Below the pieces are notes generated by a model. The model saw only the letters and a list, made by a program, of their open reading frames with translations, was not told the origin of the DNA and searched no databases. From Mycobacterium sp. E2733 (GTDB lineage Bacteria > Actinomycetota > Actinomycetes > Mycobacteriales > Mycobacteriaceae): DNA of 50,451 nucleotides. This document shows, one piece after another, positions 24,496 through 32,758 of this stretch (the first letter of the stretch is position 1; each line of letters begins with the position of its first letter). A program made the position numbers and the translations under genes. The stretch covers positions 1 to 50,451 of the forward strand of contig NZ_LZJZ01000096.1 of the NCBI RefSeq assembly GCF_001667585.1, in the 5' to 3' direction.

Positions 24496-26139
24496 ATGAG
24501 CACCGACGCCATCCCCACACAAACATTGCACGCCGGCCGGCTCATCGCGCGGCGCCTGCGCGCCAGCGGTGTCGACACCGTCTTCACGTTGTCGGGTGGC
24601 CACCTGTTTTCCCTCTACGACGGCTGCCGCGAGGAAGGGGTGCGGCTGATCGATACCCGCCACGAGCAGACCGCGACCTTCGCCGCCGAAGGGTGGTCGA
24701 AAGTGACGAGGGTGCCCGGGGTCGCCGCGCTCACCGCCGGGCCGGGCGTCACCAACGGGATGAGCGCGATGGCGGCCGCTCAGCAGAACCAGTCGCCCCT
24801 GGTCGTTTTGGGTGGCCGGGCGCCCGCGCAGCGGTGGGGCATGGGCTCGCTGCAGGAGATCGATCACGTGCCGTTCGTCGCGCCGCTTGCCCGCTTCGCC
24901 GCCACGGCCCAGTCGGCCGGTGACGCCGGCCGGCTCATCGACGACGCGTTGCGGGCGGCGGTCGGCCCCCCGTCGGGCGTCGGCTTCGTCGACTTTCCCA
25001 TGGACCACGTGTTTTCCTTGTCCGAGGATGACGGCCGCCCCGGCGCCCTCGCCGACCTGCCGCCGGGGCCTGCTCCCGACGGTGACGCACTCGGCCGGGC
25101 TGCCGGCCTGCTGTCGGCGGCGAAGCGGCCGGTGATCATGGCGGGCACCAACCTCTGGTGGGGACGCGGCGAGTCGGCCCTCCTGCGCCTCGCCGAGGAA
25201 CTGCAAATCCCGGTCCTGATGAACGGGATGGCCCGCGGCGCGGTGCCCGCCGACCACCCGCTGGCGTTCTCGCGGGTCCGGGGAAAAGCGTTGGGAGAGG
25301 CCGACGTTGCGCTGATCGTCGGGGTGCCCATGGACTTCCGGCTCGGCTTCGGTGCGGTGTTCGGGCCCGAGACCCGGCTCATCGTGGCGGACCGGGCCGA
25401 ACCCGAGCGCAACCATCCCCGCCCGGTCGAGGCCGAGCTCTACGGCGACCTGTTGACAACTCTCGCGGCGCTGGCCGCCGGCGGGGGGACCGACCACCGG
25501 GACTGGATCGAGGACCTGCGGACGGCCGAAACCGCGGCGCGCGGCAAGGAGAAGGCCGAGCTCGCCGACGACCGCGTCCCGTTGCACCCCATGCGGGTGT
25601 ACGCAGAGTTGGCGCCGATGCTGGACCGCGACGCCATCGTCGTCATCGACGCCGGTGACTTCGGCTCTTACGCCGGACGGGTGATCGACAGCTACCAACC
25701 GGGCTGCTGGCTGGACAGCGGCCCCTTCGGCTGCCTGGGTTCGGGCCCCGGGTACGCCCTGGCCGCCAAGCTCGCCCGGCCGGACCGGCAGGTCGTCCTG
25801 CTGCAGGGCGACGGCGCCTTCGGCTTCAGCGGCATGGAATGGGACACCCTGGCCCGGCACCACGTGCCCGTCGTCTCGGTGATCGGCAACAACGGAATCT
25901 GGGGGCTGGAGAAGCACCCCATGGAGGCGTTGTACGGCTACTCGGTGGTGGCCGAACTGCGTCCGGGCACCCGCTACGACGAGGTGGTGCGCGCCCTGGG
26001 TGGCCACGGTGAGCTGGTCTCCGCGCCGGTCGAGCTGCGACCGGCGCTGGAACGCGCCTTCACCAGCGGCCTGCCCTCCGTCGTCAACGTCCTCACCGAC
26101 CCCAGCGTCGCCTATCCACGCCGCTCCAACCTGGCGTGA
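24496..26139 (+). CDS. ilvG: IlvG-type thiamine diphosphate enzyme, acetolactate synthase family
   Basis: A 547-residue ThDP-dependent enzyme. The N-terminal domain (about 10-180) carries the catalytic Glu in RHEQTA. The central domain is at about 200-340. The C-terminal ThDP-binding motif runs from GDGAFGFSGMEWDTL to VIGNN. It corresponds to Rv1820, same length from memory. The assignment to acetolactate synthase (pyruvate to acetolactate, valine/leucine/isoleucine pathway) rests on family; the main IlvB is encoded elsewhere, and members of this subgroup can also be oxalyl-CoA decarboxylase- or benzoylformate decarboxylase-like, so the reaction is not certain. ATG 24496. Confidence 0.86.
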   Translation: MSTDAIPTQTLHAGRLIARRLRASGVDTVFTLSGGHLFSLYDGCREEGVRLIDTRHEQTATFAAEGWSKVTRVPGVAALTAGPGVTNGMSAMAAAQQNQSPLVVLGGRAPAQRWGMGSLQEIDHVPFVAPLARFAATAQSAGDAGRLIDDALRAAVGPPSGVGFVDFPMDHVFSLSEDDGRPGALADLPPGPAPDGDALGRAAGLLSAAKRPVIMAGTNLWWGRGESALLRLAEELQIPVLMNGMARGAVPADHPLAFSRVRGKALGEADVALIVGVPMDFRLGFGAVFGPETRLIVADRAEPERNHPRPVEAELYGDLLTTLAALAAGGGTDHRDWIEDLRTAETAARGKEKAELADDRVPLHPMRVYAELAPMLDRDAIVVIDAGDFGSYAGRVIDSYQPGCWLDSGPFGCLGSGPGYALAAKLARPDRQVVLLQGDGAFGFSGMEWDTLARHHVPVVSVIGNNGIWGLEKHPMEALYGYSVVAELRPGTRYDEVVRALGGHGELVSAPVELRPALERAFTSGLPSVVNVLTDPSVAYPRRSNLA

Positions 26140-26151
26140 CTCGCCCCGCCA

Positions 26152-26230
26152 CGAGCGTGCGCTGGGGTCCCCGCTCCCCAGGGGAATGGACGGCGCCGCC
26201 CGGCGTGTCGCGGGCAAACACGCACGCTCG
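26152..26230. repeat. Inverted repeat between ilvG and secA2
   Basis: CGAGCGTGCG (26152-26161) and CGCACGCTCG (26221-26230) are an exact 10-bp inverted repeat flanking a 59-nt GC-rich centre that itself contains nested complementary runs (GGGGTCCCC and CCCCAGGGG). It could act as the ilvG terminator; the secA2 GTG starts 30 nt later. Confidence 0.45.
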
Positions 26231-26260
26231 CGCCGGTTGGGGCTCGCGTACCGTTGACCT

Positions 26261-28585
26261 GTGCCAAAGACCACCCGCGCCCAACCCGGCGGCCTGAGCA
26301 GCCGATTTTGGCGGCTGCTCGGCGCCAGCACCGAAAAGAACCGCAACCGCTCCCTTGCCCAAGTGACCGACTCGTCGGAGTACGACGAGGAAGCCGCCGG
26401 CCTCACCGATGAGCAGCTCCGCAAGGCCGCGGGGCTGCTCAAGCTGGATGATCTCGCGGAGTCCGACGACATCCCGCAGTTCCTCGCGATCGCCAGGGAG
26501 GCGGCCGAACGGGCGACCACGCTCCGCCCGTTCGACGTGCAGCTGCTGGGTGCGTTGCGCATGCTCGCGGGCGACGTCATCGAGATGGCCACCGGTGAAG
26601 GCAAAACGCTCTCCGGGGCGATCGCGGCCGCGGGCTACGCCCTCGCCGGGCGGCACGTGCACGTGGTGACCATCAACGATTACCTGGCCCGCCGTGACGC
26701 GGAATGGATGGGCCCGCTCATCGAGGCGATGGGACTGACGGTCGGCTGGATCACCGCCGAGTCGACCAGCGAGGAGCGCCGCGCGGCCTATGGCTGCGAT
26801 GTCACCTATGCCTCGGTCAACGAGATCGGTTTCGACGTGCTGCGCGATCAACTCGTGGTTGATGTCGCCGACCTGGTGTCGCCCAACCCCGACGTGGCCC
26901 TGATCGACGAGGCCGACTCGGTTCTGGTCGACGAGGCGTTGGTGCCGCTGGTGCTGGCGGGCACCACGCACCGGGAAACGCCGCGACTGGAGATCATCAA
27001 GCTGGTCGGCCAGCTGAACCCCGATACCGACTTCGAGACCGACTCCGACAGCCGCAACGTCCATTTGACCGACGTCGGGGCGCGGAAGGTCGAGAAGGCG
27101 CTCGGCGGCATCGACCTCTACTCCGAGGAGCACGTCGGCACGACCCTGACCGAGGTAAACGTCGCATTGCACGCCCACGTGCTGCTGCAGCGCGACGTGC
27201 ACTACATCGTCCGGGACGACGCGGTGCACCTCATCAACGCCGCGCGCGGCCGCATCGCGCAACTGCAACGCTGGCCGGACGGCCTGCAGGCCGCCGTCGA
27301 GGCGAAGGAGGGGATCGAGACCACCGAAACCGGGGAAGTGCTCGACACGATCACGGTGCAGGCGCTGATCAATCGCTACCAAACCGTGTGCGGCATGACC
27401 GGCACCGCGCTGGCCGCCGGGGAGCAACTGCGCCAGTTCTACAAGCTCGGCGTGTCACCAATTCCGCCGAACGAACCCAACATTCGCGAGGACGAGTCCG
27501 ACCGGGTCTACATCACCGCCGCCGCCAAGAACGACGCAATCGTCGCGCACATCGTCGAGGTGCATGAGACCGGGCAGCCGGTGCTGGTCGGCACGCGCGA
27601 CGTGGCCGAATCCGAGGAACTGCACGAGCGGTTGCTGCGCCGGGGCGTACCCGCAGTGGTGCTCAACGCCAAGAACGACGCCGAGGAGGCCGAGGTCATC
27701 GCCGAGGCCGGCAAGTACGGGGTGGTCACGGTGTCGACGCAAATGGCGGGGCGCGGCACCGACATTCGGCTCGGCGGCTCCGACGAAGCCGACCACGACA
27801 GGGTCGCCGAACTCGGCGGGCTGCACGTGGTCGGCACCGGACGGCATCACACCGAACGGCTGGACAACCAGCTGCGCGGGCGCGCCGGACGCCAGGGCGA
27901 CCCCGGCTCATCCGTGTTCTTCTCGAGTTGGGAAGACGACGTGGTGGCGGCCAACCTCGACCATAACAAGCTGCCGATGGAGACCGACGAGGACGGCCGG
28001 ATCGTCAGCCCCAAGGCGGCCGGGTTGCTCGACCACGCCCAGCGCGTCGCCGAGGGCCGGATGCTCGACGTGCACGCCAATACCTGGCGCTACAACCAGC
28101 TGATCGCCCAGCAGCGCGCCATCATCGTCGATAGGCGAAACACCTTGCTGCGCACCGCAAGCGCGCGCGAGGAGCTGGCCGAACTGGCGCCCAAGCGGTA
28201 TAAGGAACTGTCCAAGGACATCCCCGAGGAGCGCCTCGAGACGATCTGCCGGCAGATCATGCTCTATCACCTCGACCGCGGCTGGGCCGATCATCTGGCG
28301 TACCTCGCCGACATCCGCGAAAGCATCCACCTGCGAGCGCTGGGCCGACAGAATCCGCTGGACGAGTTCCACCGGCTGGCAGTCGACGCGTTCGCGTCGC
28401 TGGCCGCGGATGCGATCGAGGCCGCGCAGCAGACGTTCGAGACGGCGAACGTTCTCGAAGAGGAACAGGGCCTGGATCTGTCCAAGCTGGCCCGGCCCAC
28501 GTCGACGTGGACCTACATGGTCAACGACAACCCACTGTCGGACGACACGCTGTCCACGCTGAGCCTGCCCGGGGTCTTCCGCTAG
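26261..28585 (+). CDS. secA2: SecA2, accessory Sec translocase ATPase
   Basis: A 774-residue DEAD-like motor of the SecA family. Walker A GEGKT is at 112-116 and Walker B is VALIDEADS. Later motifs are VSTQMAGRGTDI and the helicase arginine region NQLRGRAGRQGDPGSS. It ends without the zinc-binding SecB-interaction tail of SecA1, as expected for SecA2, and is much shorter than SecA1. SecA2 exports a small subset of proteins including several virulence factors and lipoproteins. The start is GTG 26261 (MPKTTRAQPGG). A hairpin terminator and a tandem repeat follow it. Confidence 0.95.
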   Translation: MPKTTRAQPGGLSSRFWRLLGASTEKNRNRSLAQVTDSSEYDEEAAGLTDEQLRKAAGLLKLDDLAESDDIPQFLAIAREAAERATTLRPFDVQLLGALRMLAGDVIEMATGEGKTLSGAIAAAGYALAGRHVHVVTINDYLARRDAEWMGPLIEAMGLTVGWITAESTSEERRAAYGCDVTYASVNEIGFDVLRDQLVVDVADLVSPNPDVALIDEADSVLVDEALVPLVLAGTTHRETPRLEIIKLVGQLNPDTDFETDSDSRNVHLTDVGARKVEKALGGIDLYSEEHVGTTLTEVNVALHAHVLLQRDVHYIVRDDAVHLINAARGRIAQLQRWPDGLQAAVEAKEGIETTETGEVLDTITVQALINRYQTVCGMTGTALAAGEQLRQFYKLGVSPIPPNEPNIREDESDRVYITAAAKNDAIVAHIVEVHETGQPVLVGTRDVAESEELHERLLRRGVPAVVLNAKNDAEEAEVIAEAGKYGVVTVSTQMAGRGTDIRLGGSDEADHDRVAELGGLHVVGTGRHHTERLDNQLRGRAGRQGDPGSSVFFSSWEDDVVAANLDHNKLPMETDEDGRIVSPKAAGLLDHAQRVAEGRMLDVHANTWRYNQLIAQQRAIIVDRRNTLLRTASAREELAELAPKRYKELSKDIPEERLETICRQIMLYHLDRGWADHLAYLADIRESIHLRALGRQNPLDEFHRLAVDAFASLAADAIEAAQQTFETANVLEEEQGLDLSKLARPTSTWTYMVNDNPLSDDTLSTLSLPGVFR

Positions 28586-28596
28586 CCCGGTGGTGA

Positions 28597-28624
28597 CCGA
28601 GTGTGCGGCCAGCCGCGCACTCGG
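28597..28624 (+). terminator. Hairpin terminator after secA2
   Basis: CCGAGTGTGCGGC (28597-28609) pairs with GCCGCGCACTCGG (28612-28624), a 13-bp stem with a single G-U wobble and a very short loop, beginning 12 nt after the secA2 stop. There is no U-tract. Stem strength and position support termination. Confidence 0.6.
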
Positions 28625-28630
28625 CGTTCG

Positions 28631-28750
28631 GCTAAGCCAATTGCCCGACTCCACCGCGGTCCGCGCTGCGGACCGCATCGTCGTCGGGCTAAGCCAATTG
28701 CCCGACTCCACCGCGGTCCGCGCTGCGGACCGCATCGTCGTCGGGCTAAG
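28631..28750 (+). repeat. 57-bp tandem duplication with hairpins between secA2 and pgsA2
   Basis: Two identical 57-bp units (28631-28687 and 28688-28744) are followed by a third start (GCTAAG, 28745-28750). Each unit contains the perfect inverted repeat GCGGTCCGC-GCT-GCGGACCGC (28656-28676 and 28713-28733). Because 57 is a multiple of three, the pgsA2 frame stays open through the array, which makes an artificially long reading frame from 28590. The array ends 10 nt before the true ATG, so it forms the 5' leader of pgsA2. Confidence 0.9.
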
Positions 28751-28760
28751 GTCACGGCTT

Positions 28761-29390
28761 ATGGAGCCGGCGCTTCCGCCCAACCGGGTGCTGACGGTGC
28801 CCAACGCGCTGAGCGCCATTCGCCTGGTGCTCATCGGAGTGTTCGTCTACGCCCTGCTGGTCGCCCACGCCAACGGTTGGGCTGTGGGGATCCTGATGTT
28901 CAGCGGTGCGTCCGACTGGGCCGACGGCAAGATCGCCCGGCTGCTGAACCAGTCGTCGCGGCTCGGTGTCCTCCTCGACCCGGCGGTGGACCGCCTCTAC
29001 ATGATCTGCGTTCCCGTCGTGATGGCGCTGAGCGGGATCGTGCCGTGGTGGTTTGTCGCCATCCTGCTGGTGCGCGACGGACTGCTGGCCGCGACGCTGC
29101 CGCTGCTGTGGAGCCGCGGGTTGTCCGCCCTGCCGGTCACCTACATCGGAAAGGCCGCCACGTTCGCGCTGATGTCCGGCTTTCCGCTGGTGCTGCTGGG
29201 CACATGGGACGCCCTGTGGAGCCGAGTCGTCGGGGCCTGCGGCTGGGCGTTCCTGATCTGGGGCATGTACGGCTACCTGTGGGCGTTCGCGCAGTATGTG
29301 GTGCAGATGACGCTGGTCGTGCGCCGGATGCCCCGGGTCAGACACGGCGTACGCCGGCCCGCCGCTCCGAAGGCGGTCGAACGTGGCTGA
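28761..29390 (+). CDS. pgsA2: CDP-alcohol phosphatidyltransferase PgsA2
   Basis: A 209-residue integral-membrane CDP-alcohol phosphatidyltransferase. The signature D-x2-D-G-x2-A-R-x8-G-x3-D-x3-D is complete (DWADGKIARLLNQ, then SSRLGVLLDPAVD). About six hydrophobic helices surround it. The enzyme transfers a phosphatidyl group from CDP-diacylglycerol; whether it makes phosphatidylglycerol phosphate or cardiolipin is not settled by sequence. ATG 28761 (MEPALPPNRVLTVPNALS) matches Rv1822; upstream in-frame codons belong to the tandem repeat. It overlaps the next gene by 8 nt. Confidence 0.92.
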   Translation: MEPALPPNRVLTVPNALSAIRLVLIGVFVYALLVAHANGWAVGILMFSGASDWADGKIARLLNQSSRLGVLLDPAVDRLYMICVPVVMALSGIVPWWFVAILLVRDGLLAATLPLLWSRGLSALPVTYIGKAATFALMSGFPLVLLGTWDALWSRVVGACGWAFLIWGMYGYLWAFAQYVVQMTLVVRRMPRVRHGVRRPAAPKAVERG

Positions 29391-30300
29391 CGCGGACCGC
29401 CTGCTCGGCGGCTACGACCCCAACGCCGGGCGCAGCGCCCACGTGGCGGCGCGGCCGCAGCTGATCCCGGTGCCGTCCCTGCTGCGCGCCCTGCTCTCCG
29501 AGCACCTGGACCCCGGCTACGCGGCGGCGGCCAAACGCGGCGACACCGCCGCCCACGGGCGTGGTCGCGCCTTCGGCTGGCTGTGGCAGGCGTTGGCGGC
29601 GCTGCTGATCGCCACGGTCTTCGCCGCCGCCGTCGCGCAGGCCCGCTCGGTGGCCCCCGGTGTGCGTTCCGCGCAGCAGCTGCTGCTGGGCAATGTGCGT
29701 TCGGCCGAGAACACTGCGGCCACACTCGCCCAGCGGCGCAGCGAGCTGTCCTCTCAGGTGGACGGCGTACAGCGCCGCGCACTGGCCGACGACGCCGAGG
29801 GGCAGCGGCTGCTGGCCCGGCTCGACGCGCTCGGCCTGGCGGCGGCCAGCACGGCGGTCATCGGCCCCGGCCTGAAGGTCACCGTGACCGATCCGGGTGC
29901 CAGCCCGAACCTTTCCGACGTTTCCAAGCAGCGGGTCGGCGGCAGCAGGCAAATCATTTTGGACCGGGATCTGCAGCTGGTGGTCAACTCGTTGTGGGCC
30001 AGCGGCGCCGAGGCGATTTCGGTCGGCGGCGTCCGCATCGGGCCCAATGTGACCATCCGGCAAGCCGGCGGCGCGATCCTGGTCGACAACAATCCCACCA
30101 GCAGCCCGTACACGATCCTCGCGGTCGGCCCGCCCCGCGCGATGAGAGACGTCTTCGACCAGAGCGCCGGCCGAGAGCGTCTTAAGCTGCTTGAGGTCTC
30201 CTACGGTGTCGTCGTCACCGTGGACGCCGCCGACGGGCTGACGCTGCCCGCGGGATCGATCCGGGATATCAAATTCGCCAAACAGATTGGGCCACAGTGA
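29383..30300 (+). CDS. DUF881 family membrane-anchored protein (Rv1823 type)
   Basis: A 305-residue protein with one transmembrane helix (about 64-86, FGWLWQALAALLIATVFAAAVA). A coiled-coil stretch (about 97-150) and an extracytoplasmic DUF881 domain (GPGLKVTVTDPG...VNSLWASGAEAISVGGVRI...PYTILAVGP) follow. DUF881 proteins are common in Gram-positive bacteria near cell-division genes; function is unknown. GTG 29383 overlaps the pgsA2 end by 8 nt. It forms an operon with the small membrane protein and a second DUF881 gene. Confidence 0.88.
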   Translation: MADADRLLGGYDPNAGRSAHVAARPQLIPVPSLLRALLSEHLDPGYAAAAKRGDTAAHGRGRAFGWLWQALAALLIATVFAAAVAQARSVAPGVRSAQQLLLGNVRSAENTAATLAQRRSELSSQVDGVQRRALADDAEGQRLLARLDALGLAAASTAVIGPGLKVTVTDPGASPNLSDVSKQRVGGSRQIILDRDLQLVVNSLWASGAEAISVGGVRIGPNVTIRQAGGAILVDNNPTSSPYTILAVGPPRAMRDVFDQSAGRERLKLLEVSYGVVVTVDAADGLTLPAGSIRDIKFAKQIGPQ

Positions 30301-30355
30301 CAAAAGCCCTCGACAGACATCTCCGGCTGTGCGAGTCGCGGACGGGAAGTCGAGC

Positions 30356-30688
30356 ATGATCGGCATCGCGGCGCTGGCGATCGGCATCGTGCTCGGCCTG
30401 GTCTTTCATCCCGCCGTGCCCGAGGTCGTCCAGCCCTACCTGCCCATCGCGGTGGTCGCGGCGCTCGACGCGGTGTTCGGCGGGTTGCGCGCCTATCTGG
30501 AACGGATCTTCGATCCGAAAGTCTTCGTGATCTCCTTCGTGTTCAACGTGTTTGTGGCTGCACTGATCGTGTACGTCGGCGATCAACTGGGCGTGGGCAC
30601 GCAGTTGTCCACGGCGATCATCGTGGTGTTGGGAATCCGCATCTTCGGCAACGCCGCCGCGCTGCGGCGCCGGTTGTTCGGGGCGTGA
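30356..30688 (+). CDS. Small basic membrane protein, DUF1290/Sbp family (Rv1824 type)
   Basis: A 110-residue integral-membrane protein with three hydrophobic helices: MIGIAALAIGIVLGLVF, LPIAVVAALDAVFGGL and VISFVFNVFVAALIVYVG. The family signature YLERIFDPKVF is present. Its homologue in Bacillus is the small basic protein Sbp near ftsZ-associated genes. The ATG at 30356 matches the family; an in-frame TTG at 30287 would overlap the previous gene. A MIRU-type repeat begins at its stop codon. Confidence 0.88.
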   Translation: MIGIAALAIGIVLGLVFHPAVPEVVQPYLPIAVVAALDAVFGGLRAYLERIFDPKVFVISFVFNVFVAALIVYVGDQLGVGTQLSTAIIVVLGIRIFGNAAALRRRLFGA

Positions 30689-30758
30689 CCGCGCCGGCGG
30701 CGATGCAGAGCCAGCGATAGGAGGGAGCGGCGCTATGACGGGGAGGAGGTCAGCGTGA
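30686..30758 (+). repeat. MIRU-type repeat with 7-codon coupling frame between Rv1824- and Rv1825-like genes
   Basis: Starting at the TGA of the small membrane protein gene (30686-30688), the sequence reads GCGCCGGCGGCGATGCAGAG, CCAGCGATAGGAGGGAGCGG, CGCTATG, the MIRU words also seen at 18104-18180 but without the central palindrome. Its terminal ATG (30735) opens a frame of only seven codons (MTGRRSA) that stops at TGA 30756-30758, overlapping the GTG start (30755) of the next DUF881 gene. GGGGAGGAGG inside this mini-frame is the ribosome binding site for that gene. This is the classical MIRU arrangement for translational coupling. Confidence 0.75.
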
Positions 30759-31594
30759 GCCAGGACCCGGCGGACGGACCCGCCGAAAGCGGTGACGCAG
30801 CAAGCCCCGCGCCGCACGGCCGCCACGAACTTCCCGCGAGGCGCGCCCGCCCGGAGATCGGGCCGGTGCGCCGCACCGGACTGTCCGGGCTGGTCCGCGG
30901 CGGTCGTTCCCGGCTGGCGTTCGGGATGCTGGCGGCCCTGTTGTGTCTGCTGCTGGGCATCGCCATCGTCACGCAGGTCCGCCAGAACGAGTCGGGCGAT
31001 TCGCTCGAAACGGCGCGCCCCGCGGACCTGTTGGTTTTGTTGGATTCGTTACGGCAGCGCGAGGCAACCCTCAACGCCGAAGTGAACGAACTGCAGAACA
31101 CCCTGAATTCGCTGCAGGCGTCCGGCAATAACGACCAGGCCGCCATCCGGGCCGCGCAGGCCAAGCTGGCCGCGCTGTCCATCTTGGCCGGCGCCGTCGG
31201 CGCCACCGGGCCGGGTGTCACCGTCACGATCGACGACCCCGGGCCCGGGGTCTCGCCGGAGGTGATAATCGACGTGATCAACGAATTGCGTGCCGCCGGC
31301 GCCGAGGCGATCGAGATCAACGACGCGCACCAGTCCGTCCGCGTCGGTGTCGATACCTGGGTGGTGGGTATGCCTGGTTCGCTGACCGTCGATACCAAGA
31401 CGCTGTCGCCCCCGTATTCGATTCTGGCGATTGGCGATCCACCCACCCTGGCCGCGGCGATGAACATTCCGGGCGGCGCGGAGGACAGCATCAAGCGCGT
31501 CGGTGCGCGCATGTCCGTCCGGCAGGCCGACCGAGTGGACGTGACCACCTTGCGACAACCAAAACCGCACCAATACGCTCAGCCCGTCAAGTGA
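30755..31594 (+). CDS. DUF881 family membrane-anchored protein (Rv1825 type)
   Basis: A 279-residue paralogue of the first DUF881 protein. One transmembrane helix (about 54-72, LAFGMLAALLCLLLGIAIV) is followed by a coiled coil (about 85-145, LLDSLRQREATLNAEVNELQ...) and the DUF881 domain (GPGVTVTIDDPG...VINELRAAGAEAIEIND...PYSILAIGDP). It has a proline/arginine-rich cytoplasmic N-terminus. The M. tuberculosis homologue has been linked to the division/elongation machinery in interaction studies, to my recollection. GTG 30755 overlaps the MIRU mini-frame. It ends 29 nt before gcvH. Confidence 0.88.
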   Translation: MSQDPADGPAESGDAASPAPHGRHELPARRARPEIGPVRRTGLSGLVRGGRSRLAFGMLAALLCLLLGIAIVTQVRQNESGDSLETARPADLLVLLDSLRQREATLNAEVNELQNTLNSLQASGNNDQAAIRAAQAKLAALSILAGAVGATGPGVTVTIDDPGPGVSPEVIIDVINELRAAGAEAIEINDAHQSVRVGVDTWVVGMPGSLTVDTKTLSPPYSILAIGDPPTLAAAMNIPGGAEDSIKRVGARMSVRQADRVDVTTLRQPKPHQYAQPVK

Positions 31595-31623
31595 GCAATT
31601 CGCCCAACAGAACAGGACGCCTT

Positions 31624-32022
31624 GTGAGCGATATCCCGCCCGACCTGCACTACACCGCCGAACATGAGTGGGTTCGCCGAAGCGGTGAGGACACCGTGCG
31701 GGTCGGTATCACCGACTTTGCCCAGTCGGCCCTGGGCGACGTCGTCTTTGTTCAACTGCCCGAGGTGGGCACCGAACTGACCGCGGGTGAATCGTTCGGC
31801 GAGGTCGAGTCGACGAAATCGGTCTCGGATCTGTACGCCCCGGTGTCGGGCACGGTGTCCGCGGTCAACGCCGATCTGGAAGGCAGCCCGCAGCTGGTCA
31901 ACTCCGAGCCCTACGGCGGCGGATGGCTGCTGGACGTCCAGGTGTCGGATGTCGCCGCATTGGAGTCGGCCATTTCGTCGCTGCTCGACGCCGAGGCCTA
32001 CCGCGGAACACTGACCGAATGA
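31624..32022 (+). CDS. gcvH: Glycine cleavage system H protein
   Basis: A 132-residue lipoyl carrier. The lipoyl-Lys motif is GEVESTKSVSDLYAP with Lys65; the C-terminal GGWLLDVQVSD and ALESAISSLLDAEAY blocks fit the family. It shuttles the methylamine group from the P protein (gcvB, encoded 3.3 kb downstream) to the T protein. GTG 31624 gives MSDIPPDLHYTAEHEWV as in the homologue; a GTG at 31591 overlapping the previous stop is in frame but less likely. Confidence 0.95.
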   Translation: MSDIPPDLHYTAEHEWVRRSGEDTVRVGITDFAQSALGDVVFVQLPEVGTELTAGESFGEVESTKSVSDLYAPVSGTVSAVNADLEGSPQLVNSEPYGGGWLLDVQVSDVAALESAISSLLDAEAYRGTLTE

Positions 32023-32275
32023 CGATTGCTAATCTGCCTGCCAGCCCCGCGCGGCGACGCGAGCGGTGCGGCGGGCCGGCGGGGGAAAGGCGGGCAATCG
32101 GTCTTCCGATCGTCGGGTGGGGGGCACATTGCAGACCTATGCGCGGTACCGTCGACACATCGACACTTGAACGCACGAGTCAGAGCAATCGGCAGTACCG
32201 GGCGAAGAAACCCAGTGAGCAGCCGGCCGAGCGGCCCGGTCAGACAACGCCACAGCGGCCAGTGAGGAGCAGCGC

Positions 32276-32758
32276 GTGACGGACATGGACTCAGGAAGTC
32301 CCCAAGACCAGACCTCTGACGAAGTCACGGTGGAGACGACTTCCGTCTTTCGTGCCGACTTCCTCAACGAACTGGACGCTCCCGCGCAGGCGGGCACCGA
32401 GAGCGCGGTCTCCGGTGTGGAAGGCCTCCCGGCGGGCTCCGCACTGCTGGTCGTCAAACGCGGGCCGAACGCGGGGTCGCGCTTCTTGCTCGACCAGCCC
32501 ATCACGTCCGCCGGCCGGCATCCCGACAGCGACATCTTCCTCGACGACGTCACCGTCAGTCGCCGCCACGCCGAATTCAGGTTGGAAAACAACGAATTCA
32601 ACGTCGTCGATGTCGGTAGCCTGAATGGCACGTACGTCAACCGGGAGCCCGTCGACTCGGCGGTGCTCGCCAACGGCGACGAGGTGCAGATCGGCAAGTT
32701 CCGCTTGGTGTTTCTGACCGGGCCCAAGCAGGGTGAGGATGGAGGATCCGGAGGCTAG
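32276..32758 (+). CDS. garA: GarA, FHA-domain regulator of glutamate/2-oxoglutarate metabolism
   Basis: A 160-residue FHA protein. The N-terminal phospho-motif VTVETTSVFR holds Thr21 and Thr22, the PknG and PknB sites. The FHA domain (about 55-150) includes the phosphothreonine-binding GRHPDSDIFLDDVTVSRRH and SLNGTYVN. Unphosphorylated GarA inhibits 2-oxoglutarate decarboxylase and glutamate dehydrogenase and stimulates glutamate synthase; phosphorylation makes it bind its own FHA and switches it off. GTG 32276 has GAGGAGCAGC just before it. A 253-nt leader separates it from gcvH. Its TAG overlaps the GTG start of the MerR gene. Confidence 0.96.
   Translation: MTDMDSGSPQDQTSDEVTVETTSVFRADFLNELDAPAQAGTESAVSGVEGLPAGSALLVVKRGPNAGSRFLLDQPITSAGRHPDSDIFLDDVTVSRRHAEFRLENNEFNVVDVGSLNGTYVNREPVDSAVLANGDEVQIGKFRLVFLTGPKQGEDGGSGG

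Noticed and set aside
24448..26604. 718-codon open frame on the minus strand opposite ilvG
   Set aside because: It is the complement of a real ThDP enzyme, is Arg/Gly/His/Pro-rich and has no domain. GC-rich DNA commonly gives such shadows. The same applies to the long frames opposite gcvB (35138-37474), eccD5 (1372-2784), eccE5 and eccA5.
28590..28760. 57-residue N-terminal extension of PgsA2
   Set aside because: It is made by the in-frame 57-bp tandem repeat; homologues begin at MEPxL, matching ATG 28761.
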